The notes: generated from the letters alone by a model not told the origin. DNA of 19,431 nucleotides from Gardnerella kenyensis (GCA_003585735.1 NQOH01000001.1:462128-481558); one strand, 5' to 3'; numbered from the stretch's first letter, positions 1 to 7,271 are shown. A program made the numbers and translations.

Positions 1-872
1 CGCAAAGCAATATTCGTAACGCCATCTGGCAAAGATAATGTTGAACCGTCATCGCTAAATGCTATTGGCGCAGAAGAATCATTCACCATCTTAAGCAAAG
101 ATTCAACATGGCTCATGCCATGAACAGCGTTTTTAACAACGTGCATGTATTTACTAACGCTTCGCAAAGGCTGCACGCTAAGCATTAATAAAGGCATAGT
201 AAGCAATGCTGCAGCAAGTCCAACTCCCTTAACTGAAGACAGCCAAACAGTTGCAACAATAGCAATTCCAGTAATAACGTATGCACATAATATGCTTAAG
301 CATCTTAAAGCTTTAGATCCTAAAATTAAAACCAAAAGCAAGGAAGCAATATTAAATATTGCACTTAACGCGCAAATTCCAGCAATAGCCGGGTTAACTG
401 TAAATAATGCTGCAGAAATAACTATTGGAACTGGAATAGCAGCTAAAATTTGCGGCACAAGAACCGCAATAAAACGCTGAAGAGCTGCAATATCATCATT
501 TACGGATAGCGATGCAAAATCTTTAGCGTCTTCAATATCTGCAGAGCGCAAAGACAACATTGCGTGCAACATTTTAGGGCGCAAACGCATAGCAACTCGA
601 GATTCAATATCGGTTGCCATTGTGCAAGAGCCATGAAAAGCAGCATATTTGAACAAAATAATAGCCGCAATAGCAATAATATAAGACGTTAACTCAATAG
701 AACTCATTAAAGAAGTTCCAACTGAGCGCACCGGCCTAAGAACAGGAGAAAGCATGCCAACGCACACGTACACAAAAGCGATATTCATAAGATAAGAAAT
801 CGCGAGACACGTCGACCTTAAAGCAACCAAATGCTTAATGCCTGGCACGAACGCAAAACAGCGATTTATCAT
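1..872 (-). CDS. ABC exporter, transmembrane domain (3' end beyond window)
   Basis: This minus-strand frame is open from an ATG at 872 to the window edge, giving 290 codons without a stop. The translation is strongly hydrophobic, with candidate membrane segments near residues 15-40, 60-78, 140-160, 163-185 and 190-230. Between them lies a charged stretch (residues about 85-125, including DIESRVAMRLRPKMLHAML) like the cytoplasmic loops of type-1 ABC exporters, where the chain ESR.A..LR..ml is typical. The ATP-binding domain would follow beyond the edge. CydC/CydD-type thiol exporters and lipid or drug exporters share this fold, so no substrate is assigned. The start is supported by AAAAGGAA about 7 bases upstream and by an in-frame stop seven codons before the ATG. 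It follows rnhB on the same strand after 227 bases. The exporter class is an inference from hydropathy and loop pattern; no nucleotide-binding motif is visible here. Confidence 0.7.
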   Translation of the reverse strand, partial: MINRCFAFVPGIKHLVALRSTCLAISYLMNIAFVYVCVGMLSPVLRPVRSVGTSLMSSIELTSYIIAIAAIILFKYAAFHGSCTMATDIESRVAMRLRPKMLHAMLSLRSADIEDAKDFASLSVNDDIAALQRFIAVLVPQILAAIPVPIVISAALFTVNPAIAGICALSAIFNIASLLLVLILGSKALRCLSILCAYVITGIAIVATVWLSSVKGVGLAAALLTMPLLMLSVQPLRSVSKYMHVVKNAVHGMSHVESLLKMVNDSSAPIAFSDDGSTLSLPDGVTNIAL

Positions 873-1099
873 CTCCTGATTCCTTTTCTTTATCTAAAAA
901 ATCCTCTAAATTTTCCAAAAAATAAAGTGTCCCAACTGCTTTCAAGATTACGCTGTGCACACACCATCAACACGCCGGCAACCGCGTAATTATGCTGATT
1001 TTAAGCCATTTTTGAGGCTTTGAAACATTCGCCATAAAAGAATGTAATTTAACATCTGCATAGATTTTGCAAGAACAATCTACACTTATTAAAACTTGT

Positions 1100-1825
1100 T
1101 TATAAATTCCACGAAAGTCTGTGCAAATCGCTAGGGCCTACTTCTTTTATTGCGTTACGATGCGCAAGAGAGCCGTAACCTTTATTGCTAGCCCAATCGT
1201 AAGCTAAATACTGCGGTTTATTCGCCAAAGATACCATAAGATTATCTCTTGTAACTTTTGCTAAAACTGCAGCAGCAGCAACGCTAGCACACTGCCGATC
1301 TGCTTTTACTAAAGTGTGTACGTTTACAGGAATCGGCACGGATGGTGCGTCAAAAGTATTCGCAACTTTATCAATATAATCGCAAGGACCATCTAATATT
1401 GCCGCAATTTTAGTAACTTTCGTGCTTTTCTCACTTTTTTGTAATTGCATTTTAAGAAGATTATTTTCTACTTCTGCAATTGCTTTTAATGCAGCTACCC
1501 CTAGCGCGTAGCTTATGCCCCACTCGTCAATTTCTTTATTCGTGCATGATCCAATAGCCCAAAAAGTACACCATTTTTGCAAAGGCTCATACAGAGCTTC
1601 ACGCTTATGCTCAGTAAGTAATTTAGAATCAGCTAAGCCTTCCGGAATATTTTGCGTTTCTACTTGAGATTTACCAACAACAGCAGCACCAACCATTACT
1701 GGACCTGCTAAAGAGCCGCGACCAACTTCATCTAATCCAATAACCCAATCGTAGCCTTCAGAAAGTAAAGATTGTTCATGCGTTAAAGATGGCATTAACG
1801 GTATAGTAAGCAATTTTGTTTGCAT
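1100..1825 (-). CDS. rnhB: Ribonuclease HII
   Basis: Encodes a 241-residue RNase HII, which cuts the RNA strand of RNA/DNA hybrids and starts removal of single ribonucleotides misincorporated in DNA. The family signature GLDEVGRGSLAGP lies at residues 30-42. The four acidic catalytic residues are visible as Asp32, Glu33, Asp145 (in LDGP) and Asp176 (in KADRQCASVAAAAVLAKVTRD, residues 174-194). Length fits the family, with a somewhat long variable stretch around residues 120-140. The ATG at 1825 has no clear Shine-Dalgarno. It lies 15 bases after the lepB stop, so translational coupling is likely. ATG at codon 11 is a possible alternative start. It is the last gene of an apparent rplS-lepB-rnhB operon, a common actinobacterial arrangement. 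Confidence 0.96.
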   Translation of the reverse strand: MQTKLLTIPLMPSLTHEQSLLSEGYDWVIGLDEVGRGSLAGPVMVGAAVVGKSQVETQNIPEGLADSKLLTEHKREALYEPLQKWCTFWAIGSCTNKEIDEWGISYALGVAALKAIAEVENNLLKMQLQKSEKSTKVTKIAAILDGPCDYIDKVANTFDAPSVPIPVNVHTLVKADRQCASVAAAAVLAKVTRDNLMVSLANKPQYLAYDWASNKGYGSLAHRNAIKEVGPSDLHRLSWNL

Positions 1826-1840
1826 AATTTTTTTAATAGC

Positions 1841-2632
1841 TTACTTCACGTAATTATCTGGTACGCTATCAAAAGCGTCGTGATGATCTTCCAAAAAGCC
1901 GATTCTATTTAGTGGCCACGTGCGGAATACAGCAACGCCTTCAATTTTAGAAATTGGCACCAAACCATCGTCACCGTCGTTGCGATGATAGCGAGAATCC
2001 GCAGAATTAGCGCGATTGTCGCCTAATACAAAAACATGATCCGGCTTAACTTTTACTTTAAACGCAAAAGCGCTAGGATCCACGCCAGGACGAATATAAG
2101 CAGATTCGTGCACTGTTACGCCATTAACAGTAATCGGCTCGCCTGCGCCCTTGCACTCTACAACATCACCAGGTAAGCCAATAAGACGCTTAATTAAATC
2201 ATTGCCAACAACACCGTTAGCACCACGCTCACCGCTTAACCAATGCGCAGGATCTTCAAAAACAACAATATCTCCGCGCTGAAGAGAAAATATACGCGGA
2301 GTAAGCTTCGACGTAATCACATAATCGCCAATGTGAATAGTGTCTAGCATAGATCCGGAAGGAATAGTATAAGCACCAAGCAAAAATAGTCGAACAAGTA
2401 TTACTGTAAAAACTGGAATACCAAACCAAGTTATTACATCTCGTAACGAAAAACGGTCGTTACCATTACGACGAGCGTGTGCAAAATGCTTGTTTTTGCC
2501 GGATTTTTTTCTAGACATGCGAGAGCCGGAAGGAACATAGCCTTCCGGCTCAGGCGGAACCGGTGAAGGATCAAGGCCATGACCCGCTACAGCAACGATA
2601 TGCGTATCGCTAATTTGCGTGCCATCAGCCAT
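1841..2632 (-). CDS. lepB: Signal peptidase I
   Basis: Encodes a 263-residue type I signal peptidase, the membrane protease that removes signal peptides from exported proteins. A cytoplasmic N-terminus rich in Pro and Lys (residues 1-65) precedes one membrane anchor at about 69-90. The catalytic Ser94 sits in IPSGSM (90-95), and the general-base Lys148 sits in LIKRLIGLPGD (146-156). The C-terminal box GDNRANSADSR (204-214) is also conserved. The Ser/Lys dyad and all boxes are intact. The ATG has AAGGA about nine bases upstream. The gene starts 32 bases after the rplS stop and ends 15 bases before rnhB, so the three are probably co-transcribed. Confidence 0.96.
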   Translation of the reverse strand: MADGTQISDTHIVAVAGHGLDPSPVPPEPEGYVPSGSRMSRKKSGKNKHFAHARRNGNDRFSLRDVITWFGIPVFTVILVRLFLLGAYTIPSGSMLDTIHIGDYVITSKLTPRIFSLQRGDIVVFEDPAHWLSGERGANGVVGNDLIKRLIGLPGDVVECKGAGEPITVNGVTVHESAYIRPGVDPSAFAFKVKVKPDHVFVLGDNRANSADSRYHRNDGDDGLVPISKIEGVAVFRTWPLNRIGFLEDHHDAFDSVPDNYVK

Positions 2633-2664
2633 AATATGTAATCCTTCACAATGGTTCTAATAAT

Positions 2665-3030
2665 TTACTTAGCAGAGTTATCGCGACGCTCAGCAATACG
2701 AGCTGCCTTGCCGCGCAAAGCGCGCAAGTAGTAAAGCTTAGCACGACGAACACGACCACTACGAACCAGCTTAATGGAGTCAATAGCTGGAGAATGAAGT
2801 GGGAAACGACGCTCAACACCAGTGCCGAAGCTCACCTTACGAACAACGAAAGTTTCACGAACGCCAGCACCCTTACGAGCAATCACCACGCCGGTGAAGG
2901 TCTGAATACGAGTGTTGTTACCTTCCTGAATCTTAACGTTGACATCAACGGTGTCGCCAGGACGGAAAGCTGGGATTTCCTCAGCTGCCTTAAGATGCTT
3001 AGCATCAAATGCTTCTACAGCATTTACCAT
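2665..3030 (-). CDS. rplS: 50S ribosomal protein L19
   Basis: Encodes ribosomal protein L19, 121 residues, located at the 30S/50S interface. Family landmarks are FRPGDTVDVNVKIQEGN, RIQTFTGVVIARKGAG, FVVRKVSFGTGVERRFPLHSP and the basic C-terminal RSGRVRRAKLYYLRALRGKAAR. An in-frame ATG eight codons upstream (3054) would give 129 residues. The ATG at 3030 is chosen because GGAGGA lies five to six bases before it and because it restores the usual L19 length. It appears to lead the rplS-lepB-rnhB operon. The 307-base upstream space carries a perfect 9-bp hairpin that may belong to its leader. Confidence 0.97.
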   Translation of the reverse strand: MVNAVEAFDAKHLKAAEEIPAFRPGDTVDVNVKIQEGNNTRIQTFTGVVIARKGAGVRETFVVRKVSFGTGVERRFPLHSPAIDSIKLVRSGRVRRAKLYYLRALRGKAARIAERRDNSAK

Positions 3031-3100
3031 AATATTCCTCCATCGCCGCCGCATATCGACGTACAGTTAGCTAGAAAAAAGTTACTCTAGCGTAATCTTT

Positions 3101-3122
3101 CCCAAAAAGTTCGCTTTTTGGG
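3101..3122. promoter_or_regulatory. Perfect hairpin in the rplS upstream region
   Basis: CCCAAAAAG and CTTTTTGGG form a perfect 9-bp stem around a four-base loop, TTCG on the plus strand and CGAA on the minus strand. It lies 71 bases before the rplS start codon. In the direction of the surrounding minus-strand genes the stem is followed by AAAGATT, not by a U-run, so it is not a standard terminator. It could be part of an L19 mRNA leader, or a processing or stability element. The leader idea is inference: regulatory leaders are known before rplS in some bacteria, but this one was not matched to any model. Confidence 0.4.
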
Positions 3123-3276
3123 GGCTTTCGATCCGTGCAATCTTAAATAAGAAGCAACTAGACCTAAAGATAAAAGAACTATGCGGCATCCTTTTATCGA
3201 AAGCATACAAATACCAAATTTATGCACAATAATGGACATTTGTTGCACATTATTTCTAGCGAATTTTCGCGATAGA

Positions 3277-3336
3277 TTTCGCAAATTTCCGCTAGTTTTC
3301 GCAAATTTTCGCTAGTTTTTACTAGATTTCGCTAGT
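3277..3336. repeat. Tandem repeat, 3 x 20 bp
   Basis: Three 20-bp units run head to tail: TTTCGCAAATTTCCGCTAGT at 3277-3296, a near copy at 3297-3316 (one substitution), and a diverged copy at 3317-3336 that keeps the TTTCGCTAGT half. The array ends one base before the stop codon of the ABC ATPase gene. On the gene's strand, the units' TTTGCGAAAACTAGCG resembles the gene's last bases TTTTGCGCTAAAACTAGCG. Confidence 0.85.
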
Positions 3337-3337
3337 T

Positions 3338-4879
3338 TTAGCGCAAAACACCATCCAAAGGAGCAGTTTCAACAGTACGCGTAAGCTCATCGTCATCTGC
3401 ATCGTAATCAAACAACTCACCGTAACGACCCCAGCTAATCGCAATATCAAACTGCTGACGTGCCAAAGCATCCGTATGCTTACTGCGAAGCAAATCTAAA
3501 ATCAACTCTCCGCGAAGCTTTCCGTTACGATTACGGCTCAAAGCTTGATCAATTGCGTGAACAAGAGGCGCATGCTCAATAGCAAGCCTTGCAAAAACTT
3601 GCTTACTGTGCAAAATGTCGGCGTTATGCCATTCTTCTCCAGCTGGAGTAATAGTAATATGGCCGTTTTCTGCTGTAAGAAGGTTAAGCATTGTGCCAGC
3701 ATCAACAAGTGGGAACAAGTCATCAATTTCAAACGACAAGTCAGCAGCCAAATCAGCCAAATCAATACCATCCGGATTTTCCGAAATCACGTCAAGCAAA
3801 CCTGCCATACCACCTGGAGTTGCGTTTGGAAGCAAACGAACAGCCACAGGTTCTGCTTTCGCTTCCCCAGATTCTGCCTCATCTTCGCTTTGCTTGTCTT
3901 CGTCTTCATCGTCATGGTGACGCTGAATAAGCATATCCGCAATTGCTGCAGCTTCAGTATCTTCAGCATCCTCAGTATCTGCAGCTTGAGTTTGATTTTG
4001 CAAATCTTCAGATTCAGAATTATCCTTCTCGGACACACTTTCTGGAGCGGAACCTGTAAGAATTGCGTACAAGTTATCAACCATCGCCTCAAATTCAGCA
4101 CTATGCTTATCTCGAGGGCGAGGCAAATCAACCTGAACATCTGCAATTAAGTGACCAGGGTGAGATCCAAGAACCACAACGCGATCAGCCATTTGCACAG
4201 CTTCTTCAATATTGTGCGTCACAATAAGAACCGACTTAATATCGCGCTCATCGCTTGACCACAACTTAAGAACTTCTTGACGCAAGTTTTCAGCAGTAAG
4301 CACATCAAGAGCAGAGAAAGGCTCATCCATAAAAAGCGCATCCGGGCGAAGCACAAGTGCGCGCGCAATACCAACGCGCTGACGCATGCCACCAGAAAGC
4401 TCCTTTGGGTAAGCAGTTTCAAAGCCGTCCAAACCGATTGCGTCAATTGCAGCTAACGCAAGCTCAGTGCGCTTTTCTTTGCTAACTCCGCGAGCGCGCA
4501 AACCAAGCTCCACATTGTCTTGAACTGTAAGCCATGGCATAAGTGCGAAGGTTTGAAATACTATTGCAACACCTGGGTTCGGTCCAGTAAGCTCGCGTCC
4601 GCGATACGTTACAGTGCCTTCTGTTGGTTGCACAAGACCTGCCAGAGTGCGAAGGAAGGTTGATTTTCCAGCACCGGAGCGTCCTAGAATTGCCACGATT
4701 TCGCCTTCGCGAAGAGTGAAGGAAATATCGTGCAACACGTGCTGAGTAGTGCCACTATCGGAAGTAAAGCTTTGGCTTATGTGCTTTGCGTCGATAATAT
4801 CGCTTGTGATTGAAACTGGCGCTTTCTGTGAATTATTTGCGCCCAAAACGCTGTTCATTGCGCTGTTCATCGTAGTCAT
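3338..4879 (-). CDS. ABC importer ATPase, nitrate/sulfonate/taurine class, with AAA-associated C-terminal domain
   Basis: A 513-residue cytoplasmic ATPase that would power the neighbouring permease. The ABC domain (about 28-275) has Walker A GRSGAGKS (66-73), Q-loop Gln109, signature LSGGM (161-165), Walker B ALFMDEP (181-187, catalytic Glu186) and the switch His222. The sequence FQTFALMPWLTVQDNVELGL is typical of the NitT/TauT/SsuB group. Residues about 280-345 form an acidic, low-complexity linker. Residues 346-505 look like the AAA-associated C-terminal domain found in some ATPases of this group, with a winged-helix feel (NPDGIDLADLAADL...). The function of that domain is not established; sensing is a guess. 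The start has only a weak ACGGA upstream and lies 48 bases after the permease stop, so the two form an operon. The substrate cannot be read from sequence. Confidence 0.9.
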   Translation of the reverse strand: MTTMNSAMNSVLGANNSQKAPVSITSDIIDAKHISQSFTSDSGTTQHVLHDISFTLREGEIVAILGRSGAGKSTFLRTLAGLVQPTEGTVTYRGRELTGPNPGVAIVFQTFALMPWLTVQDNVELGLRARGVSKEKRTELALAAIDAIGLDGFETAYPKELSGGMRQRVGIARALVLRPDALFMDEPFSALDVLTAENLRQEVLKLWSSDERDIKSVLIVTHNIEEAVQMADRVVVLGSHPGHLIADVQVDLPRPRDKHSAEFEAMVDNLYAILTGSAPESVSEKDNSESEDLQNQTQAADTEDAEDTEAAAIADMLIQRHHDDEDEDKQSEDEAESGEAKAEPVAVRLLPNATPGGMAGLLDVISENPDGIDLADLAADLSFEIDDLFPLVDAGTMLNLLTAENGHITITPAGEEWHNADILHSKQVFARLAIEHAPLVHAIDQALSRNRNGKLRGELILDLLRSKHTDALARQQFDIAISWGRYGELFDYDADDDELTRTVETAPLDGVLR

Positions 4880-4927
4880 AATTTTTCCGTTCTACTAATT
4901 TAGCTAAATAAGTCTTTTAAAAATTTT

Positions 4928-6676
4928 TTAACCTAAAACGTATCTTTTTTCGGAAATACGTTGCAAAGGTGCCCAGAACAGTCGATTGCTTAACACAACT
5001 ATTAAGCTCATAACTGTTACTCCAACAAGCGTTTTCACAGAATTTCCCTCAGTAGTTGCGGCTGTAATATACGCACCCAAGCCTTGAGTTGACATGTGAT
5101 TTTTGCCATATTCCACAATTTCCGACACAATCGAAGCATTCCAAGCGCCGCCAGCAGCAGTAAGACCGCCAGTGCACCAAGATCCAAAAATAGAAGGCAA
5201 AATCAAAGTCTTCCAACGCAACACACGATTTAGACGGAAGCTACGAGACATTTCTCGCAAATCATCCGGAATAGCGCTAGCTCCAGCAATAACGTTGAAA
5301 AGAATGTACCATTGAGTGCCAAGTGCCATCAAAATAATGCTTCCCCAACCAAGGTCAATATGCCAAGCCATAAACCACATCATTGCAAACGGGAATATGA
5401 AATTTGCTGGGAAGCTCGCAAGTATTTGCACAATCGGCTGCATTATGCGAGAAATCTTAGGATTCATGCCAATATACACGCCTACTGGCACCCAAATAAT
5501 AGAGCTTACAAGAATAAGCACAGCAACTCGAATAAACGTTAACGCACCCAACGCTCCAGCAGTAGCAAACTCTTGCAAACCGGTTCTAGTTGCCACAAAG
5601 TAAAGCATTTGAGCAGCGCAAGCCACTATTAGAACAGTCATAACGATGTTAAATACTAAATCGCCAAGCTTGCGCTGAGCCGCCTTACGAGGCCACCTAG
5701 CACCAGTGCGTCCAAACGGTCGAGTAACAAGCTCCAACCATTCGCGAATCGGAGAAAACAGCTTACTAATAACCTCATCTGCGTGAGAATGACGAATCAA
5801 AGTCAAAATAGCACTGTGACGCTCTTCATCCGACGCACTTTGCGTAATGCGGAAACGCTCAGCCCAAGCCGTAAGCGGCTTCCAAAGGAAGAAATCTATT
5901 GCAAGAACAACAACAACCATTGAAGCAATAGCCCACCAAATATTACCAAGCTTGTTTTCTGCGGCGGATTGTGCCACAAAACTACCAACTCCTGGAAGAG
6001 CATAAGTGTGATTGTTTACGGAAATCATTTCGGATGCTGTAAGGAAGAACCAGCCGCCGCCAACAGACATCATGCAATTCCAAAGAAGCGGAATCATTGA
6101 GTTCGGCATATCCAGCACCCAGAATCGCTGCCAATGCGTAAGTTGCAAGCTACGAACCGCTTCATCCAATTCCTTCGGCTCGCTTAGCAACGAACGATGG
6201 AACGAGAAAGTCATATTCCACGCTTGGCTTGTAAAAATAGCGAAAATAGACGCTGCTTCAACGCCGAGCATAGATCCCGGGAAAAGCACAAGCCAAATAG
6301 TAACCGTAGCCGAAAGAAAACCTAGAATTGGCACGGATTGCAAAATATCCAAAAGTGGAATAAGTACCTTCCCAAGACGACGACTGCGCGCTGCAAGAGA
6401 GCCGTAAATAATCGTAAAAATAAGCGATGCTATAAGAGCTAGCATCATGCGAAATACGGATCTAAGCGTGTAGTAAGGAAGATTAATAACGTCGGTTGAA
6501 ACTTTAGAAGGAATGCCGCTTGGGCCAATTGGCTGATTTATGCGCTGAATAAGAAAAGCTGTTATGCCAAAAACAGCAATAATACCAACGCAAACAATAA
6601 TGTCTGACCAGAAGCGAGTGTTCTCGTCGACCTGAGCGCCTGCGCCTTCTTTGCGCGAAGTTGTGAATACGGTCAT
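4928..6676 (-). CDS. ABC importer permease, two fused transmembrane domains
   Basis: A 582-residue membrane protein made of two tandem permease domains of the binding-protein-dependent type. Half 1 (about 20-275) and half 2 (about 340-575) each have roughly five to six hydrophobic segments. Each half carries an EAA-type coupling loop: near 167-191 (ELDEAVRSLQLTHWQRFWVL) and near 469-494 (IPDDLREMSRSFRLNRVLRW then LILP). The fusion means one polypeptide could supply the whole membrane part of the transporter, pairing with two copies of the ATPase encoded just downstream. The start is set at ATG 6676, seven codons inside the longest frame, because GAGGA lies six bases before it. No substrate-binding protein gene lies in the window, which is unusual for an importer. 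The 320 bases upstream separate it from the small gene at 6997-7122, which may share its transcript. Confidence 0.92.
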   Translation of the reverse strand: MTVFTTSRKEGAGAQVDENTRFWSDIIVCVGIIAVFGITAFLIQRINQPIGPSGIPSKVSTDVINLPYYTLRSVFRMMLALIASLIFTIIYGSLAARSRRLGKVLIPLLDILQSVPILGFLSATVTIWLVLFPGSMLGVEAASIFAIFTSQAWNMTFSFHRSLLSEPKELDEAVRSLQLTHWQRFWVLDMPNSMIPLLWNCMMSVGGGWFFLTASEMISVNNHTYALPGVGSFVAQSAAENKLGNIWWAIASMVVVVLAIDFFLWKPLTAWAERFRITQSASDEERHSAILTLIRHSHADEVISKLFSPIREWLELVTRPFGRTGARWPRKAAQRKLGDLVFNIVMTVLIVACAAQMLYFVATRTGLQEFATAGALGALTFIRVAVLILVSSIIWVPVGVYIGMNPKISRIMQPIVQILASFPANFIFPFAMMWFMAWHIDLGWGSIILMALGTQWYILFNVIAGASAIPDDLREMSRSFRLNRVLRWKTLILPSIFGSWCTGGLTAAGGAWNASIVSEIVEYGKNHMSTQGLGAYITAATTEGNSVKTLVGVTVMSLIVVLSNRLFWAPLQRISEKRYVLG

Positions 6677-6813
6677 AATAAGTCCTCGAATAGGCAATAA
6701 GTTGGTTCGCCTTAGGCTATTTTTTATTTATTAGTTCTGTTTATTTATTACTTATTACGCAAATATTTATTATCTATTAGATTCTTATGCGGATTTTATT
6801 TAGATTTTTGTGA

Positions 6814-6877
6814 ATTCTTGCATAAATTCTTGCATAAATTCTTGCGTAACTTTCCTCACGTAACTTTTCTCGCGTAG
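6814..6877. repeat. Tandem repeats, 3 x 12 bp then 2 x 14 bp
   Basis: ATTCTTGCATAA occurs at 6814-6825 and 6826-6837, with a one-base variant at 6838-6849. Two related 14-bp units follow, CTTTCCTCACGTAA (6850-6863) and CTTTTCTCGCGTAG (6864-6877). All lie in the long leader of the permease gene. Confidence 0.8.
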
Positions 6878-6949
6878 CCGTATCACCATTGATTACGTTA
6901 CAGGCGCAAATAACCAGAACTCACGTTTTTAACTTCGAAAGCTACTTAA

Positions 6950-6996
6950 GCAAGTACTTCGGCAAGTTATTTCGGTAAGTTATTATTTCGCAAGTT
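6950..6996. repeat. Degenerate tandem repeat of 13-16 bp after the small gene
   Basis: Imperfect units GGCAAGTTATTTC (6961-6973), GGTAAGTTATTATTTC (6974-6989) and partial copies on both sides share the core AAGTTATT. The array begins directly at the stop codon of the small gene. Confidence 0.55.
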
Positions 6997-7122
6997 TTAT
7001 AACCTAAATTCGGTGATTGCCGGCTTCATATATTCAGGAGGAACGTCCGAACTACTACTGCTAGTGTCGGAGCCTTCATCATTACGAGTACTAGAATTAT
7101 GGCTTTTACTGTCATGTTTCAC
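6997..7122 (-). CDS. Small 41-residue protein with very strong expression signals; possible RiPP-like precursor or leader peptide
   Basis: A GTG at 7122 opens a 41-codon frame ending with TAA at 6997. It is preceded by AAGGAGGTGATTC, an 11-base match to the 16S rRNA tail with about nine bases of spacing, and by an exact consensus promoter. The product is hydrophilic and Ser/Asp-rich (residues 5-26, with five Ser in a row), then ends in PPEYMKPAITEFRL. That end resembles the Y.KP.(I/L) motif of leader peptides recognised by RRE domains and also PqqA-type peptides, but almost nothing follows it. No maturation enzyme is in the window. Alternatives are a leader peptide controlling the importer operon downstream, or a relic. 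No family was recognised; the reality of the gene rests on its expression signals. A second frame (ATG 7115 to 7026, 29 residues, hydrophobic) overlaps but sits too far from the ribosome site. Confidence 0.6.
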   Translation of the reverse strand: MKHDSKSHNSSTRNDEGSDTSSSSSDVPPEYMKPAITEFRL

Positions 7123-7127
7123 GGCGA

Positions 7128-7138
7128 ATCACCTCCTT
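7128..7138 (-). promoter_or_regulatory. Extended Shine-Dalgarno of the small gene
   Basis: On the minus strand the sequence AAGGAGGTGAT lies before the GTG at 7122. It matches the anti-Shine-Dalgarno tail over 11 bases, the longest such match noticed in the window. It favours GTG 7122 over ATG 7115, which would be about 16 bases from the GGAGG core. Confidence 0.85.
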
Positions 7139-7150
7139 AAGTTCGTGCTA

Positions 7151-7179
7151 ATTATAAAATATCGCAGATACTGTGTCAA
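7151..7179 (-). promoter_or_regulatory. Exact consensus sigma-70-type promoter
   Basis: On the minus strand TTGACA (7174-7179) and TATAAT (7151-7156) are separated by exactly 17 bases. Both hexamers match consensus fully. Transcription would start near 7144 and run into the small gene about 22 bases later. It lies after the pgi terminator, so it makes an independent unit. Confidence 0.85.
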
Positions 7180-7271
7180 GCTACAAAAGCGATGGGGATT
7201 TCCGGCAAATGTTCCAGAATAACGCCGATGTAGCTACAAACGCCGGAGAAAAAACTCCGGCAAATGTTCCA
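7179..7271. repeat. Imperfect tandem duplication of about 54 bp
   Basis: Two copies (about 7179-7216 and 7232-7271) share AGCTACAAA near one end and an identical TCCGGCAAATGTTCCA at the other (7201-7216 and 7256-7271). The second copy holds a perfect hairpin, GCCGGAG with six A then CTCCGGC (7242-7261), and runs into the pgi terminator. The first copy abuts the -35 box of the small gene's promoter. Confidence 0.75.

Larger units (their letters stand above)
3031..3337. other. 307-base gene-free spacer between importer ATPase and rplS
   Basis: The spacer holds the 20-bp tandem array at 3277-3336, the hairpin at 3101-3122 and the rplS ribosome-binding site (GGAGGA, 3036-3041). A minus-strand frame at 3087-3284 is open but has no Shine-Dalgarno and no recognisable domain. 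No convincing -35/-10 pair for rplS could be fixed. Confidence 0.6.
6677..6996. other. 320-base spacer between small gene and importer permease
   Basis: The spacer is AT-rich and contains two clusters of short tandem repeats (6814-6877 and 6950-6996). It also has the permease ribosome-binding site GAGGA at 6683-6687. No gene, riboswitch family or terminator with a U-run could be recognised between the small gene and the permease, so read-through from the strong promoter at 7151-7179 into the importer operon is possible. Confidence 0.55.

Noticed and set aside
145..480. A 111-codon plus-strand frame at the left edge
   Set aside because: It is antisense to the long hydrophobic exporter frame (1-872) and contains no family motif.
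1001..1030. AAGCC/GGCTT hairpin after rnhB as its terminator
   Set aside because: The stem is only five bases and no proper U-run follows in the minus direction.
3087..3284. A 65-codon minus-strand frame upstream of rplS with one hydrophobic stretch
   Set aside because: No Shine-Dalgarno, no promoter, no family likeness, and its end runs through the hairpin; it was kept only as spacer content.
7026..7115. A 29-residue hydrophobic frame overlapping the small gene in another phase
   Set aside because: Its ATG is about 16 bases from the Shine-Dalgarno core, too far, whereas GTG 7122 is correctly spaced. It would matter if ribosome profiling showed initiation there.
7013..7222. A 69-codon plus-strand frame across the promoter of the small gene
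   Set aside because: It is antisense to strong minus-strand promoter and ribosome-site signals and has no start signals of its own.
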